From Sambucus nigra (lineage: Eukaryota; Streptophyta; Magnoliopsida; Dipsacales; Adoxaceae), in assembly GCA_949130495.1 (NCBI GenBank), contig OX422213.1:57324678-57388677 (forward strand): a DNA stretch of 64,000 bases, in the 5' to 3' direction. Shown in pieces: positions 1 to 11,701 of the stretch. The translations under genes and the position numbers were made by a program. The notes below the pieces were generated by a model. That model was not told the DNA's origin. It was given only the letters and a program-made list of their open reading frames with translations, and ran no database searches. Positions within the stretch are counted from its first letter, which is position 1. Every line of letters begins with the position of its first letter.

Positions 1-965
1 AAAGATCCAGTATTGATAAGATGGAACTCGGTTTTGATTGAGGTGTGACGCCTTCTGTCTATTACATTAGTATTGCACAATCCTTTAAAATAACTGTGGT
101 AAATGACTTCATTTAATTAAAAATGTAAGACATTGTGCAGATTATGAATTAGAATTGGTTCAACCACCTTTATGTGCACCACTGAGCAACCCGCATCTGT
201 ATGTTTTAGGACTATTATAGTCCGTTTATTTAATTTATACAATCACATTTTAAATAAAGAAATCTTAGGGTTATGACAATTAATAACAAAAATTAGGTGT
301 CATGGACCTCCATGATTATACAAGAATGGTTTATTCATCTATATCATCAATAATGATCTGCAATCCATATCATCAAGAATGGGATATACATGCTATACAA
401 AAATTAGTGAGGACTATCGTTGTCTTAGGCCGTCTTCATTGTTTTTAACTTTTCCCTCTATTTAATGGGCGCTCGAGATAGGTAAAAAATGATATTTCAT
501 CTGTAGCATGCTATATTTTGGTCTTATTTTTTTTTTAAAAACATTTTGATACGTTTGCTTGATTCACGCTTCAAAAATTAATTGATATGCATGTTATACC
601 TGTATAGCATGTATATCACTTATAACGTGCTATAACAGTTGTACGTTTTCTTTGACAGTGTTATAGCGTGATATATTAGATTCACTTTTAACAAATTAAC
701 TAATATACATGCTATACCTGTATAACATGTATATCAGTTATAGCGTGCTGTAATAGTGGGAGAACTTTACTATAAGTCGTAAGCAAATATGCTATTTTTT
801 ATAAGTAACATTCAATGTTTTTTTTCAAATGTTACCTTAATTTTATTGCTTACTGTAAATTATAGAGGCCATTTTTTTGGTTTAATGCGTGCATTCACTT
901 GAAAGGGAACCTCATGAAAAGTAATGCTCTATCTTAATGATACGAGTTTTGGAAAGTAATGATCA
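1..965. other. AT-rich intergenic DNA with a palindromic tandem duplication
   Basis: No coding potential is recognised. The one structured part lies at about 577-760: a roughly 60-bp segment built around the inverted motif ATGCTATA / TATAGCAT occurs twice, 118 bp apart (starting near 577 and 695). Each copy can fold on itself. The shared word ATATACATGCTATAC also appears near 383. Everything else is low-complexity A/T sequence. Confidence 0.5.
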
Positions 966-1340
966 TGTAACAACCCTCGCTTTTGAGGTTCTATTTTATA
1001 TTTAATTTGCTAGATATAGTGATTAGATATAAAAATGTTGATATGTGGAGTAGGTATTAATTTAAGAAAGAAAAGTTAATATCTACTATGATGTTGCATA
1101 TTTACCGTATGTAGAGGTGAATTTTGCTATGTGATGTTTTGTAATGCCATATGATTTAAAAAATGACATTTGGCTTAAAATGAAACCGGAACCTAAAATG
1201 AATTATAAAATCTCCAAATGATAATTTGGAGGGTGTAGTTAGTTCCGGGAGGTTCGAGATAGTCAAATTATGTGCCATGTTGTATTTCGAGGTTCCGGGC
1301 ACTTTTGACTAGGAAATCCATGCAGGAAATTCGTGCAGGT
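966..1340 (+). mobile_element. Possible truncated Ty3/gypsy-type LTR fragment
   Basis: The segment opens with TGTAACAACCCTCGC, the same style of start as the better supported LTRs in this window (TGTAATAACCCGAGG and TGTAATACCCT). Further in, it contains the phrase 'aggttccgggcacttttgacta', closely matching 'aggttccggggacttttggacta' in the solo LTR near 7,130. No matching 3' end, primer-binding site or target duplication is visible, so it reads as the first few hundred bases of an LTR cut off at about 1,340. The right boundary is a guess. Confidence 0.4.
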
Positions 1341-3249
1341 AATTATTTCATCATTTAATAGAGCATGATACATTACAGAAATCATATATACTGGATCCTT
1401 GGTCGATTATGAAGCCCCTGCCTTTTTGTCCCAATCCCAATCTTCAGATACTATTACAAAACCCCTGCCTTTTTGTCCATCTGATAGTGAAGCCATAATT
1501 ATGAATTCATGTCACCTCTCAGTCAAAATTTGTTTGTCTCTTTTATCCCAAACCAAATGGTTTGATCTTAATGCAACCAAAATTCCATTTTTTCTAATGA
1601 CATCTTTATTGTTAATTTGGATATTAGTGTTTATAACTCTTATCCGTGTTTCCCCTTTTACACACCTTTGTCTCCGTGTTACCAAATATCGTAGTTAGTA
1701 AAACTTATTTCTCTTTTCCCCTTTCGTTGACATATAATTTAAGATTTAGTTACACACACACACACACAAAACTATTTAATTACATGCTGCTACAGGGGTG
1801 TGCTCTGTTTCTTGCTGCTTATCCTTTCTATTTTCCCATTATTGTTTATATTTTATTTATTTGTTTCTATCGAACATGTATTGTATTTGTATTATTTGTT
1901 TAACGAATAAGTTTGGTCTACTCACTTTTCACAGAGATGACAGTGGGGCTGAATTGAAATGGGCCCATATTATATTTAGCTTCTCGGATGCAGAGATTTA
2001 CATGTGTGCTTCATAGTTCCATCCTCTTGGGAACATGAGTTTTGTGTCCGGTCAAGATGACATTTTGGTTCGAAATCTGCAAAGTAAGTTTTTCGTAGTT
2101 CTCCTTCTAATCACACTTCTATTTGACCTTATATTTTCTCTATTTGCAAGAACCCTCCTTAATTATGACGTTAATTGGAAATATTTCCCCAAATTATCAT
2201 TTGTAATTTCATGTAACTAATGTTGTGTTTGGTTAATGAGAAAAAGGAAAAAAATGAATTCCAATATACATTTTGTTTTTTCTTCTAAATCTTATAGTGG
2301 TGTTTGATCGTATGTTGTAAATTTTATAAGTCTCTTACTAGCTTATGACTCTTATTTCGATGCGTGTAGAAAGTTTTGGAAACTATCGGCCAAGGAAGGC
2401 TACAACATAGATGTATTAAAGGGACGCATCATATTTGGATGAGGCAAGTATTGTAATATTTTGGTTTAATATAAAAGTAATGGCATCAATATTAATTTAT
2501 TTTAGTTTTTACATTAATATAGTATTTACTAAAGTTTGTTTTGCATTCCATTTCACTATTAAGTTTATTTTGTTATTTAAGTTTCAGGGCTACACGTTGG
2601 ATGAAATTGAAGTATTTTGGGATTATTACGAGGGCATCTTAATCGAGTTTCCTGTGCAATTTCCTATGTTTGAGAACTAAAAGTAGTATTTATTTGTGTA
2701 CAATTTCCTCTTATTAGTTGTCCCATTATCTATTTGGTCTCGAGTAAATTTTGCATAACAAAGTTATTGGTGATATGGACACAATCACATAGTTGGATTG
2801 CCTAAATTTATTTTATTTTAGTTCATTTGTTATGTATGACTTCAAAAAGTAATGTTGAATATAGTGCCCTCTTTTATGTCTTTGTTCTTGGGTTTGAATA
2901 TTGTTGTTGTGGATGTATTTTTTATTTCTTAAATAGGGTGGATAGTCCAATAAACAAAGGAAATTATGTCCAATTTTTTTTAAAATTGAAACTTTGTTTA
3001 TTTGAGTCACAATGTGAATTCGGTTGCATATTTCATGTTAAATATGATTTTGTTTGATGAATTTACACTATTTGAATGATCCCGGACTATTTCATATTTG
3101 TTAAGTAGGGTAAATAGTCCTATGAACAAGGGATATTATGACCAATTTTTTTAAACTATACTTTGTTTTGTTGAGGAGCAAAATTTTTGCCATTTCACAA
3201 TCACGTACATAGAATTTTTTTTCCAGTTTTGCAATTACATACTTTGGAA
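1341..3249 (+). mobile_element. Interior of a Helitron of unknown 5' extent
   Basis: This AT-rich stretch precedes a convincing Helitron 3' terminus. Its 5' TC end was not found and may lie outside the window, so the left limit is only the end of the LTR-like fragment. Short exon-like stretches are present, for example around 2,587-2,680 after a TTTCAG acceptor-like site, but no family could be assigned. No Rep or helicase motif is visible. Near the right end, a segment of about 70 bp carrying 'tagtcc...aacaa(a/g)gga' is present twice, at about 2,930-3,000 and 3,098-3,165. Confidence 0.35.
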
Positions 3250-3285
3250 CTTTTCGCCGTGCCTTTAGGCACGGGCATTCCGCTA

Positions 3286-3286
<1 letters not shown>
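3250..3286 (+). mobile_element. Helitron 3' terminus (hairpin plus CTAG)
   Basis: The sequence shows CCGTGCC-TTTA-GGCACGG, a perfect 7-bp stem with a 4-nt loop, followed about ten bases later by CTAG and then T. This is the standard plant Helitron 3' end: a subterminal GC-rich hairpin and a CTRR terminus inserted in front of T. It resembles the terminus at 24,366-24,394, but the loop and the hairpin-to-end spacer differ, so the two elements belong to related, not identical, families. Confidence 0.75.

Positions 3287-3323
<37 letters not shown>
3287..3323. repeat. (TA)n microsatellite
   Basis: An uninterrupted TA run directly abuts the Helitron CTAG end. A/T-rich dinucleotide runs are typical Helitron targets, and the second Helitron in this window also sits in a TA run. 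Confidence 0.9.
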
Positions 3324-3325
<2 letters not shown>

Positions 3326-4765
3326 AAACCTTTTTTTTATGATATTATCTTATTTTTAACGGCCCATGCCAGCGGCATCCAATCCCCACCACCACCCACC
3401 CCCTTTGTCGGAGCTCCAACAACCTTCATCAGAGCTCTGATTTGAGGTGGCATGGTATGGTGATGTAACATTTTCATAAATAGTAACATTTATTATTTGT
3501 GAAAATATTACAGATATAAACCTAACCCAATGCTACCCCTACTCACCCCAAACTGGAGCTCTGGTGGATCCAAACCCCATTTATCTAATATTATCTTATT
3601 TTCTAAGGTCCGCGCTAGCGCCACTCCATGTCACCCCAAATCATAACCCTGATGAAGGTTATTGGATCTCCGACAATTGGGGTTGGTGGTGGTCGGGATT
3701 AGATACCGCTAGCGCGGCTGTTAAAAATAAGACAATATCAGAAAAAAGAGGTTTGGATCCACCGTGTGTGTGTATATATATATATATACACTGTGCTGTA
3801 ACATAGTAAATGTTACCGTTTATGAAAATGTTATAGATATAAACTTAACCCAATGCCACCCCTACTCACCCCAAATCGGAGCTCCGGTGGATCCAAACCC
3901 CATTTATCTAATATTATCTTAATTTCAGAGGTTCGCGCTAGCGGCACCCAACGCCACTACTACACACCCAAATCATAGCGCTGATGAAAGTCGTTGAATC
4001 TCCGACAATGGGCGTGGGTAGTGTTGGGGTTTGAATGTCACTAGAGAAAACCTTTAAAAATATGGTCACTTTGAAAAAAAAGAGGTTTGGATCTACTGTA
4101 TATATTCTGTAATATTAACTCAGTAAATGTTACTGTTTGTGAAAATGTTATATATATATAACTATTTCCTAAATATATTAACACAGTAAGTGTTATTGTT
4201 TGTGAAAATGTCAGAGATATAAAACTATTTCATTTTCTGGTGTATACAATAAAGTTTAATATCTATGACATTTTTATAAACAATAGCATTTACTGTGTTA
4301 TCACATTATATATATATCCAATGTGCTCCTATTTTTAAAGTTCTGCACCACCGACACCTAATGTCACCCCTACTCACCCCAAATCGGCGCTCTAGAGGAT
4401 CTCAATCCCATTTATCCAATCTTATTTTCAAAGGTCTGCGCCATCGACACCCCATAATACTCCGGTGGATCCAAAATCCATTTATTCAAAAGTCTCTTAT
4501 TTTCAAAGGTCCGCGACAGCGGCATCACATGCCACCCTTACCCACCACAAATCGGAGCTCTGACGAAGGTCGTTGAAGCTCCAACAATGGTGGTAAGGAT
4601 TGGATACCGCTAGCGCGAACCTTTAAATATAAGGTAATTTTGAAAAAGGAGGGTTTGGATCCACCTGATATATATATATATACTGTGTAATATTACCACT
4701 GTAAATGTTACTGTTTGTTTGTGAAAATGTCACATATATAAAACTATTTCATATTCTAGTGCATT
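3324..4765. repeat. Cluster of foldback (MITE-like) repeats, about four degenerate copies
   Basis: A unit repeats with about 323-bp spacing (the anchor 'gatataaac.taacccaatg' lies at 3,513 and 3,836). Within each unit, a left arm beginning GGTGGATCCAAACC and ending CGCTAGCG pairs with a right arm beginning CGCTAGCGCGG and ending GGTTTGGATCCACC. The clearest pair is 3,561-3,762, with arms of about 55 bp. More diverged copies lie at about 3,887-4,102 and 4,395-4,665, plus a partial copy at about 3,330-3,470. Between units is a second inverted motif, 'cacagtaa.tgtta.tgtttgtgaaaatgt', which faces its own reverse complement at 4,179-4,300. No transposase is present. The class (foldback, Mutator-like or other MITE) was not determined. 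Confidence 0.6.
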
Positions 4766-5138
4766 CAATAAAGTGTAGTGTTTGTGTAAATTTTTTTTTT
4801 GGAATTTTACTGCCTTCATTGATCTTGTTTGATAGATCTCATCGAGCAGATTTCAAAAATAGTAATTTTGTAAAAAATGGATTTGTGAATCAAAAGTTAT
4901 GATCATTTGAAGATTAAAAAAAAAGTTCAACCACTTGTGTAACTTCCTCAAGGAAGTTACGTATGGTTGGTTTTAAAAGGGTAAAATTGTGAAAAAAAGT
5001 TTCCAAAAAATTAGTAGTAGGACATATATGTAAGGGGAAAATATGATGGGACTAGAATGTTTAAAAGAAAGTCTAATAGGATCTACATGTGAATGCCCCA
5101 TGGATTTAATGGAAAATAATTCTATATAAGAAAAGAAT
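4766..5138. other. Unassigned AT-rich spacer
   Basis: No gene, repeat family or RNA was recognised. It contains the 12-bp word GAAAATAATTCT (5,112-5,123), which recurs in direct orientation at 10,932-10,943 just outside the matching outer inverted repeat. Confidence 0.5.
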
Positions 5139-5152
5139 GGGTCCGATTATCC
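5139..5152. repeat. Left arm of an outer inverted repeat
   Basis: GGGTCCGATTATCC here is the exact reverse complement of 10,918-10,931. Similarity continues inward for a few bases (CTCT/AGAG). The pair brackets the whole Harbinger element, which suggests that it lies inside an older inverted-repeat element. The element class is unknown. Confidence 0.6.
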
Positions 5153-5688
5153 TCGCTCTAAAATACTCTGCCTATTCCACATTTACACTAAGGCCACATT
5201 TGATGCATCGTATAAGGGGTCCGAATAGGACAAGATAAGAGTCAGATTGAATATGATAAAGATGAGATGTATACTACGTATTCCAATACTGCGTTTGGAA
5301 CACTTTCAGAAAAGAAGACGGGATGGGATATAATAATACAATCCTATGTTTGAAATGCTCCGAATATGATTAATTTGTCTCGAGTTTTTCAAGAATACCC
5401 TTATTTTGTATTTAATATTTAAAAAAAAAAAAAAATATTGTTATCACTTATTTTAACTCAATAACATATTTTTTAGTACTTCCATAATGAAGCAAACTAA
5501 AATTTAAAAATTAAAAATCAATATAGCAACCTGACTATATTTCATGCAAAAAGAAATAAACCAATTTAAACTTTATTAATACTAGCATATAGTCATCCAA
5601 ATTGGTCTTAAAGTCGAAATAATAAATTATTAAAATTAATCCATCGAAAACATAGGTCTGCAAATCAAAGCGTTAATAATTTAAATTT

Positions 5689-6530
5689 CTAAAAACCATC
5701 CTTAAGTAGTTGGGCAAAAAACTCCATACGGTCTTCATTTGACATCGAAAGAAATATGTCCACATAATCCGTTCGCTCGATAATTTATCTGGCTAGATAA
5801 ACGCGATCCCTTGCATTCAGAGTGGTCATAGTGTTAAGCTCCTCAAGCATTTTTTTCCTGTTATTTCCTACTTTATCATAACCAAAATTTTCACTAAGTG
5901 CTTCAAAATTTTTGTTCGAAATTTCTACAAATGAGGTAAAAGTTGTTGCCATATATTGCATGCCCACACTCTAAGTATAACTTTTTCTTTTCCTCTTTAT
6001 CTGACTTGGCTTAGGAACACTGGAGGAAGGTAGCACAACAGGTGTTGGAGTAGCACCATTTAAGTCAATACTCTCCTCGTCCTCACCATCTATATCATCC
6101 ATGGCATCGACAGGAGACTCAACTGCAGCACCAGTAGCTCGATCCTTTCCAAACACGTATCCTAACCGATCGTAAATGGAAATGTCTCGTTTCTTAGTCC
6201 CTTTGCATCAGGCTCTCTCTGCAATAAATAAATAAAATTAAGTTAAGTCAAATAGTGAAAAGTATTATTATTCAACAAAGAGATAAACGATAAAGTTCAC
6301 TAATTTACCTGCAAGTACCCTTCCCATCGATCATCTCGATCAACCTCAACACATTTCAATGTTTCGTTCCATCCAAAGCCACTACGACCCAACATGTCAG
6401 TTACCAAATTAATGTGTTTCTTTAAAACTCTCATCTTTCACTCTATATGAGGGTTTTCTTTAATACCACACCCGCACATCTTTTCTTCAAATCTTTTCTA
6501 CACTTCCACCTCATCTTCATTAATTTCCAT
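5689..6530 (-). pseudogene. Myb/SANT-like protein of a Harbinger transposon, decayed
   Basis: Read on the minus strand, exon 1 (about 6,530-6,309) encodes a segment with GFGWNETLKCVEVDRDD; a 90-bp intron follows (6,308-6,219, GT...AG). Exon 2 runs to a TAG at 5,689-5,691 and contains LGYVFGKDRATG, an acidic linker, a basic KRKRK patch, and a tail with MSNEDRMEFFAQLLK. This layout is that of plant Myb/SANT-like (L10-interacting MYB-type) proteins, which in PIF/Harbinger elements act as the DNA-binding partner of the transposase. The gene is dead: two in-frame stops lie in exon 1, a 1-base frameshift precedes the GYVFGKD segment near 6,170, and two stops lie in exon 2 (near 5,970 and 5,785). 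The N-terminus was not found. Confidence 0.7.
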
Positions 6531-6732
6531 ATATAACAATTTTTAAAAAATTGTATGAGCACCACTTTAATTACAACAAGTATATCATATATTAAGCATA
6601 AGCATTGAACACTTCAACAGCATATAAAAAATTACAATATGGGTAAAATTAATACTAACTACTTTTTTTGGGGGGGTTTGGGGAAAGGTCCATTATAACT
6701 CAAAGTTGTATAAAAATAGGACACTCCACATA

Positions 6733-9700
6733 TGTCATACCGCGTACTCTTATAGATATTTAAATTTCATAAGTGGCGTAATTTGATTATCAGAGGAAAT
6801 TACTGTAAATAGTAATTTTGGAATTTATGAGGATAATCTAATAATTTAGAAATTAAAAATAAACAGTAAATGTTAGTTCGCTAGTGCTGGATTAATATTT
6901 ACATGGGTAATGTTTTCTTAGGGGACTTGGTAGATGAGTTGGAATATGTATGTGTCATGTCGCAGCGAGTTATGTGACGTGAAATAGTTTATGTTGTAGG
7001 ATACGCATGTAGAGGAGTGTCAGGTACGGCTGGTGAATTTTCGTTAGGTAACTCGGATTGAGATTTTGAGTGCACGATTGGTTTCGGAATGACCGAGATA
7101 GACATAATAGAGTATTCGAGGGTAGCATTTAGGTTCCGGGGACTTTTGGACTAGTAGGGACTCACAATGGAGTAAACGAGTCAAAATTGGGTTTAATAAG
7201 AGATTAACTCTTTTTTTTCATATAAGGAACGCGAGAGTGAGAGAAAGGAAATAAAGAAGAGAAAAGAAGAAAGAAAGAAAGGAAGAGGATAAAGGAAGAG
7301 AGAGAAGGGGATTTCGGGCCAAACTCCTCGGGATTGGACTTGAGGTCGTCGAATTTTATCCACGAGGCAAGTATTTATTTGCTTTATTCATTTGACTACA
7401 TATCTCATATTATAGTTGGTGAAATAAATAAATTTTGGGTTAGAACTCTTAAAATAAATTTGGGAAAACTGATTTTGAGTTTACAAATTGGTGTCTCGTT
7501 AACTCTTGATGATTTCTAGTATTAAAACCATGTTAATGGAGTGTAGAAATGGTTAGAAATGGGAGAAATGGATAAACTAGTGTTTTAATGATTTTAGGGC
7601 TTAAATCTAAGAGAAATGGTTTAATACCACAAATTAATTGATGTGTTAGTTGTAAAACATAAATTTGATGATTGTAGTGTTGTTGGTTGAGATTAGAAAC
7701 CGTAAGAATGGAGATTGGATTGAGTTTTGTTTTTTTGGGTTATATATACACCCTAAGAAGATTTGGGATTCAGACCAGTCGAATCGATTCGGTATGAGAC
7801 AGTTAGAAATTAAAACCATTTCGAATCGATTCGGACAGGCCGAATCGATTCAGTTCTGGAAGATTTTTGAGGTTTTCTCCTTTAAGTTTAGGGAAATTTA
7901 AACTATGGTTTTGGTGATTATTATAGGGGATTCTATATATGATATTATGACTCCTAGATGATGGTATTGAGGGTGAGTAAACCCCAGGATGAAAGAGGAA
8001 CCTCAGATTAATTTAGTGTACGATCCGGAGTATAGATTTAATGAATGTTTGGGAGGAGAGACATTTGAGAGAATCATTCGGCAATCGTGTATAGATATAT
8101 TTATGCACTTAGACTAAATATGGGACGATCGAAATTGAGAAAATCCTAAGATACAATTAGGATGGAATTTAGGATATGGACTAAGGAGAATTGAGCGGAT
8201 ATCCTATACGTCTATTGACGACCATTATATTAGGTGATGCGATATGTATGGAATTAAGATAAGTTGATAGAATACTTATTTAATTATTACGAATTGGTAT
8301 ATTCGGGATTATATATAAATCCTTAAAAGTGATTAAGGTGCGAGTTATATTTTAAGTAAGACAATACTTATAGGATTAGTACTTTAAGTGTGTAAATACT
8401 TATCTATTTTTATGAATGGGAAAATTTAGGTTATTGGCTATAGCTATAAGAGTTCGGAAATTATAGCTCGAGCATATTAAGGAATGTTATATTACAGGTA
8501 TTATTACTGTATATACATATACGATTTTCATATAAATATATTGGTATGCAAATGATATATTTATGTATGTTCTTATATCTAGTGCTATCCAGGGAGGTTG
8601 CGCGATGTAGGTGAATCCCCTGGCTTATCCCGAGGTTCTATCGTTCCGCATATGGGTGCGATATTTTCATCCCACTTTCAGGAGGGAATATGATCGCCTC
8701 CACCGTTTAGTATTTTTATCATGATCATGAGAGAGTCTGACTTGGTATCGGGGTTAATTTGAGCAAACCCGGATGTTGATGGGCACTTTGAGACTCCATC
8801 CTCGAGTTATAACTCAATGGGATGGTTATTATACTTATGATTATAAAATAGGTATAAAATATACTTGTTTTCTATAGTATATTGCTTGTACATGAAAATG
8901 AGATATCATATAACTTTGAATGGTGTAGAGTATTAAATGAATAAGCTGTTATTCTTCTTCCGGTAGTTTTATATCCGGACTTATACTAAGGTATATTATA
9001 GGTTCAAGTGAGATCTATTTATATAATGGTTCTTATATGTTGAAGTGAAAATGGTATTTAAAACTAGTGAAAGTTATGGTATATGAAAGGTAGTTTTATA
9101 TAGAATCAAGGACTATATATATATCATATGGATGATTATATTAACTAAAAGCTTATGTAATAGCATACGGTATAACATATTATATCACACAAGGTAGGTG
9201 ATAGTTATAAGGATTTAGAAGATGGGTTAAAGAGATTACTTAGGCGGGGTAGCTTAACTAGGTTGTTTAAAGGTACACAATAGGTGTGCACTATTAGAAT
9301 TGGGGTGATGTGTATCTCATGAGAGCGCGATACCAGTTTAAATATGAGATATTTCATATTTTAAAATATGGCTTTTAAGCACTTGCTAAACCTTTTCAAA
9401 ACTCGGGCTTTGGCCCGTTTCTATATTTTCCCTCTCTTGCTATATATATATATATATATATATATATAGGTGTCCAGACACAGGGACGCCTGGATGATGA
9501 TTCCTTCGAGTCAGACGTTTGTTACAACAGCTGTGGATGCAAGTAGGTTTATTTTAGACGCTTCTATCCTTGTGATCTAGATAGGAGGCATTATAGAAAT
9601 ATTCGGGCCGATAACCAAATTGTATTCATTTACTCTTTTATCGCCTTTTAGTGAGGCATTTAATTTGGTTGTACTATGTTGTACCGAGTATTCGGTTATT

Positions 9701-9916
9701 TTATACCATCTCGGTTGTTGTATATAAAATGTGTGAATGTTTTGCTTGGTTGGTTTAATTAAAAAGATTAGTTAAAGAAACTTTGACACCATCGTAATAA
9801 GTTATTAGTAATTAAATTGGTTTTCGACAATGATGACAAGAATGAACCATATGAGATTCCTATTTTAATATGGTATAGGATTGATCACCCGGTATTTTAT
9901 TAGGCACGGTGTCACA
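6733..9916 (+). mobile_element. Solo LTR of a Ty3/gypsy retrotransposon (3,184 bp)
   Basis: The segment starts TGTCATACCGCG, ends GGTGTCACA, and is flanked by the perfect 5-bp duplication ACATA (6,728-6,732 and 9,917-9,921), as expected after LTR-LTR recombination. Its internal order matches LTRs A and B below: a purine-rich stretch (about 7,225-7,310), a donor-like GAG|GCAAGT at 7,367, a cluster of palindromes (GAATCGATTCGG and variants, 7,770-7,855), the phrase 'cgggctttggcccgtttctatattttcc' near 9,400, a TA run, an acceptor-like AG at 9,469, and the terminal 'tgatcacccggtattttattagg'. Primary sequence is otherwise well diverged from A and B, so this is a related but distinct family. Confidence 0.8.
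9442..9469. repeat. (TA)n microsatellite inside the solo LTR
   Basis: TA run just before the acceptor-like AG. The same place in LTR A (near 15,710) has a short 'tatatattg' instead, so the run is a local expansion. Confidence 0.8.
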
Positions 9917-10493
9917 ACATAGTTTTTAAAAAAATATTATTTTTTAAAACTATTTTTAAATTGTTTTTTTTTCTTTTTTTAAGTTTTTTTTTAAAACAAA
10001 TGGCGGGTTATTATGGACTAAGTTAAGTTATATCACGGAGGAAAATTATCGTTGGATATATATGTTAGAATGTTATAAATGGTAGAATGTTAAATGGTAG
10101 AATGTTCAAACCTGATGAATGAAACAGGTGATGAAGGAAATAGGTGATGAAGCAGACGAGTCTCTTGTTATATATTTATAAAGTTGAGAAACCTACGTAG
10201 GTATACCTGATGAATGTTAATAAACCTACGTAGGTATATTTATAAAGTTGAGAATCCAAATTGTTTTGGACTCTCTAACTTAATAAGGGCACTTTAGTAA
10301 CTTTAGTTGCATGTTTGACACCGAATAATTTTATACCACCTTAGAGGTTTTTTTATCCCATTCCTCATGGAATAAGGAGCTCACTTAGTATAACTTATTC
10401 CATCTCATATCCTATCCCAAACTATACCAAACATTGGATATGATATTTTAATCCAATATGACCCTCTTATACGACGCATCAAACGGGGCCTAA

Positions 10494-11701
10494 ATAATTA
10501 TATTACCTTTAAAATTAATTCAAAACACATTTTACCTTCAATTAAAACAAATATATTTTACCTTCAATTAAAAAAAATACATATGATAAAAATTAAAAAT
10601 TTATATTTTCAATTAAAAAAACAATTTTTTTATTAAAAAAATGTTCTTAATAAGATTCTGTTTTAAATTTTTTAAAACTTTTTTTAACTGTTTTCAAAAT
10701 GTAAATTTTATCTATTTTTTAATCAAAAAACTGTTTTTAAAAAGAAAAATTCGTTCTCTTAAAAAATTGTTTTCTTAACAATGTATTCTTTTTGTTTACA
10801 AAATTTATTTTTGGTTATAAATGTGAATTTGGAATGAATGAAAAAGGGTTGATGGGTTTAAGGGCATTATTCTCTTTGAATATTAAAATGGAGTGGGGGA
10901 AGAATGAGGGAGAGTGGGGATAATCGGACCCGAAAATAATTCTAACTAGTATCTATTACCAAACCAATTAATTTATAACATATTTTTTATCAAAAATACC
11001 CCGACTAGATTTGAAACTAGTGCGATATGCAGACGCTTTGTAATGTTTGTTGTACAATTTATATAATAAGAGTATTAAATTTTGACTTTGGCAAGCACAT
11101 AAATATAGTCTAAGAAAAAATAATTGTATAAAATTTACATTAGATTGTGGCTTTTGAAAATGTTATAGAATGCTCTAAAATTTAATATTACATTGAGATC
11201 TCTCGATATGTAAAACTTTAAGTCGTTAAGAAACGAAATATAAACAGACATTAAGAGTGAGATAAATTCAATCTTTCAAAAAAACAAGTTATCCCACAAA
11301 ATAGTTATACATACATGATCAACGTAATAAGGTAACTGTGCTAATAATTTCACCTAGAAGAATAGTAGAAGTTTAGGGTCCATTTGGTATTTTTCACTGG
11401 GCTAAAAGGTAAATGGAGAAATGTATTTTCATATACTTGGGATTTATGGTTTCGTTATTTCTATTCAAATTTGCATAATTATAGTGCGAGATTTATTCAT
11501 AAATTTAAAAGAACATAAATTTAATTGCAAATATGTGAAAAAGCATTTCACCATTTTCAATATTATTGTGGTTAAAAATATTTTATGAAGACCCAACTAA
11601 CCCTTCGTGAAGAATAAAACAATGAAAGAATACTTAATAATGTGAATATCAAATGTTTTTAATAGCAAAATTTAGGAAAAGCTATAAAATTGTATTGTTG
11701 T
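10494..11701. other. AT-rich DNA without recognised genes
   Basis: Long A/T homopolymer-rich sequence. It holds the right arm of the outer inverted repeat (10,918-10,931) and the direct repeat GAAAATAATTCT (10,932-10,943). The rest, up to the start of LTR B, shows no recognisable gene, RNA or transposon end. Confidence 0.5.

Larger units (their letters stand above)
5192..10490 (-). mobile_element. PIF/Harbinger-type DNA transposon, non-autonomous, with nested solo LTR
   Basis: The left end reads GGCC.C.TTTGATGC.TCGTATAAG and the right end is its reverse complement over about 30 bases (10,461-10,490). Both ends are flanked by TAA (5,189-5,191 and 10,491-10,493). TAA/TTA target duplications and GGCC-type termini are hallmarks of PIF/Harbinger elements. 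These elements usually carry two genes, a DDE transposase and a Myb/SANT-like protein. Only a decayed copy of the second is found (5,689-6,530, minus strand), and no transposase sequence was seen. A solo LTR occupies 6,733-9,916, so the element before that insertion was about 2.1 kb. The flanking parts (5,360-5,688 and 9,922-10,460) are AT-rich and featureless, apart from a repeated word AAACCTACGTAGGTATA near 10,190 and 10,222. Confidence 0.75.

Noticed and set aside
1399..2680. Possible small genes in the left 3 kb
   Set aside because: Frames are short, AT-biased and inconsistent. Only the stretch at 2,587-2,680 looks faintly exon-like, and it could not be assigned.
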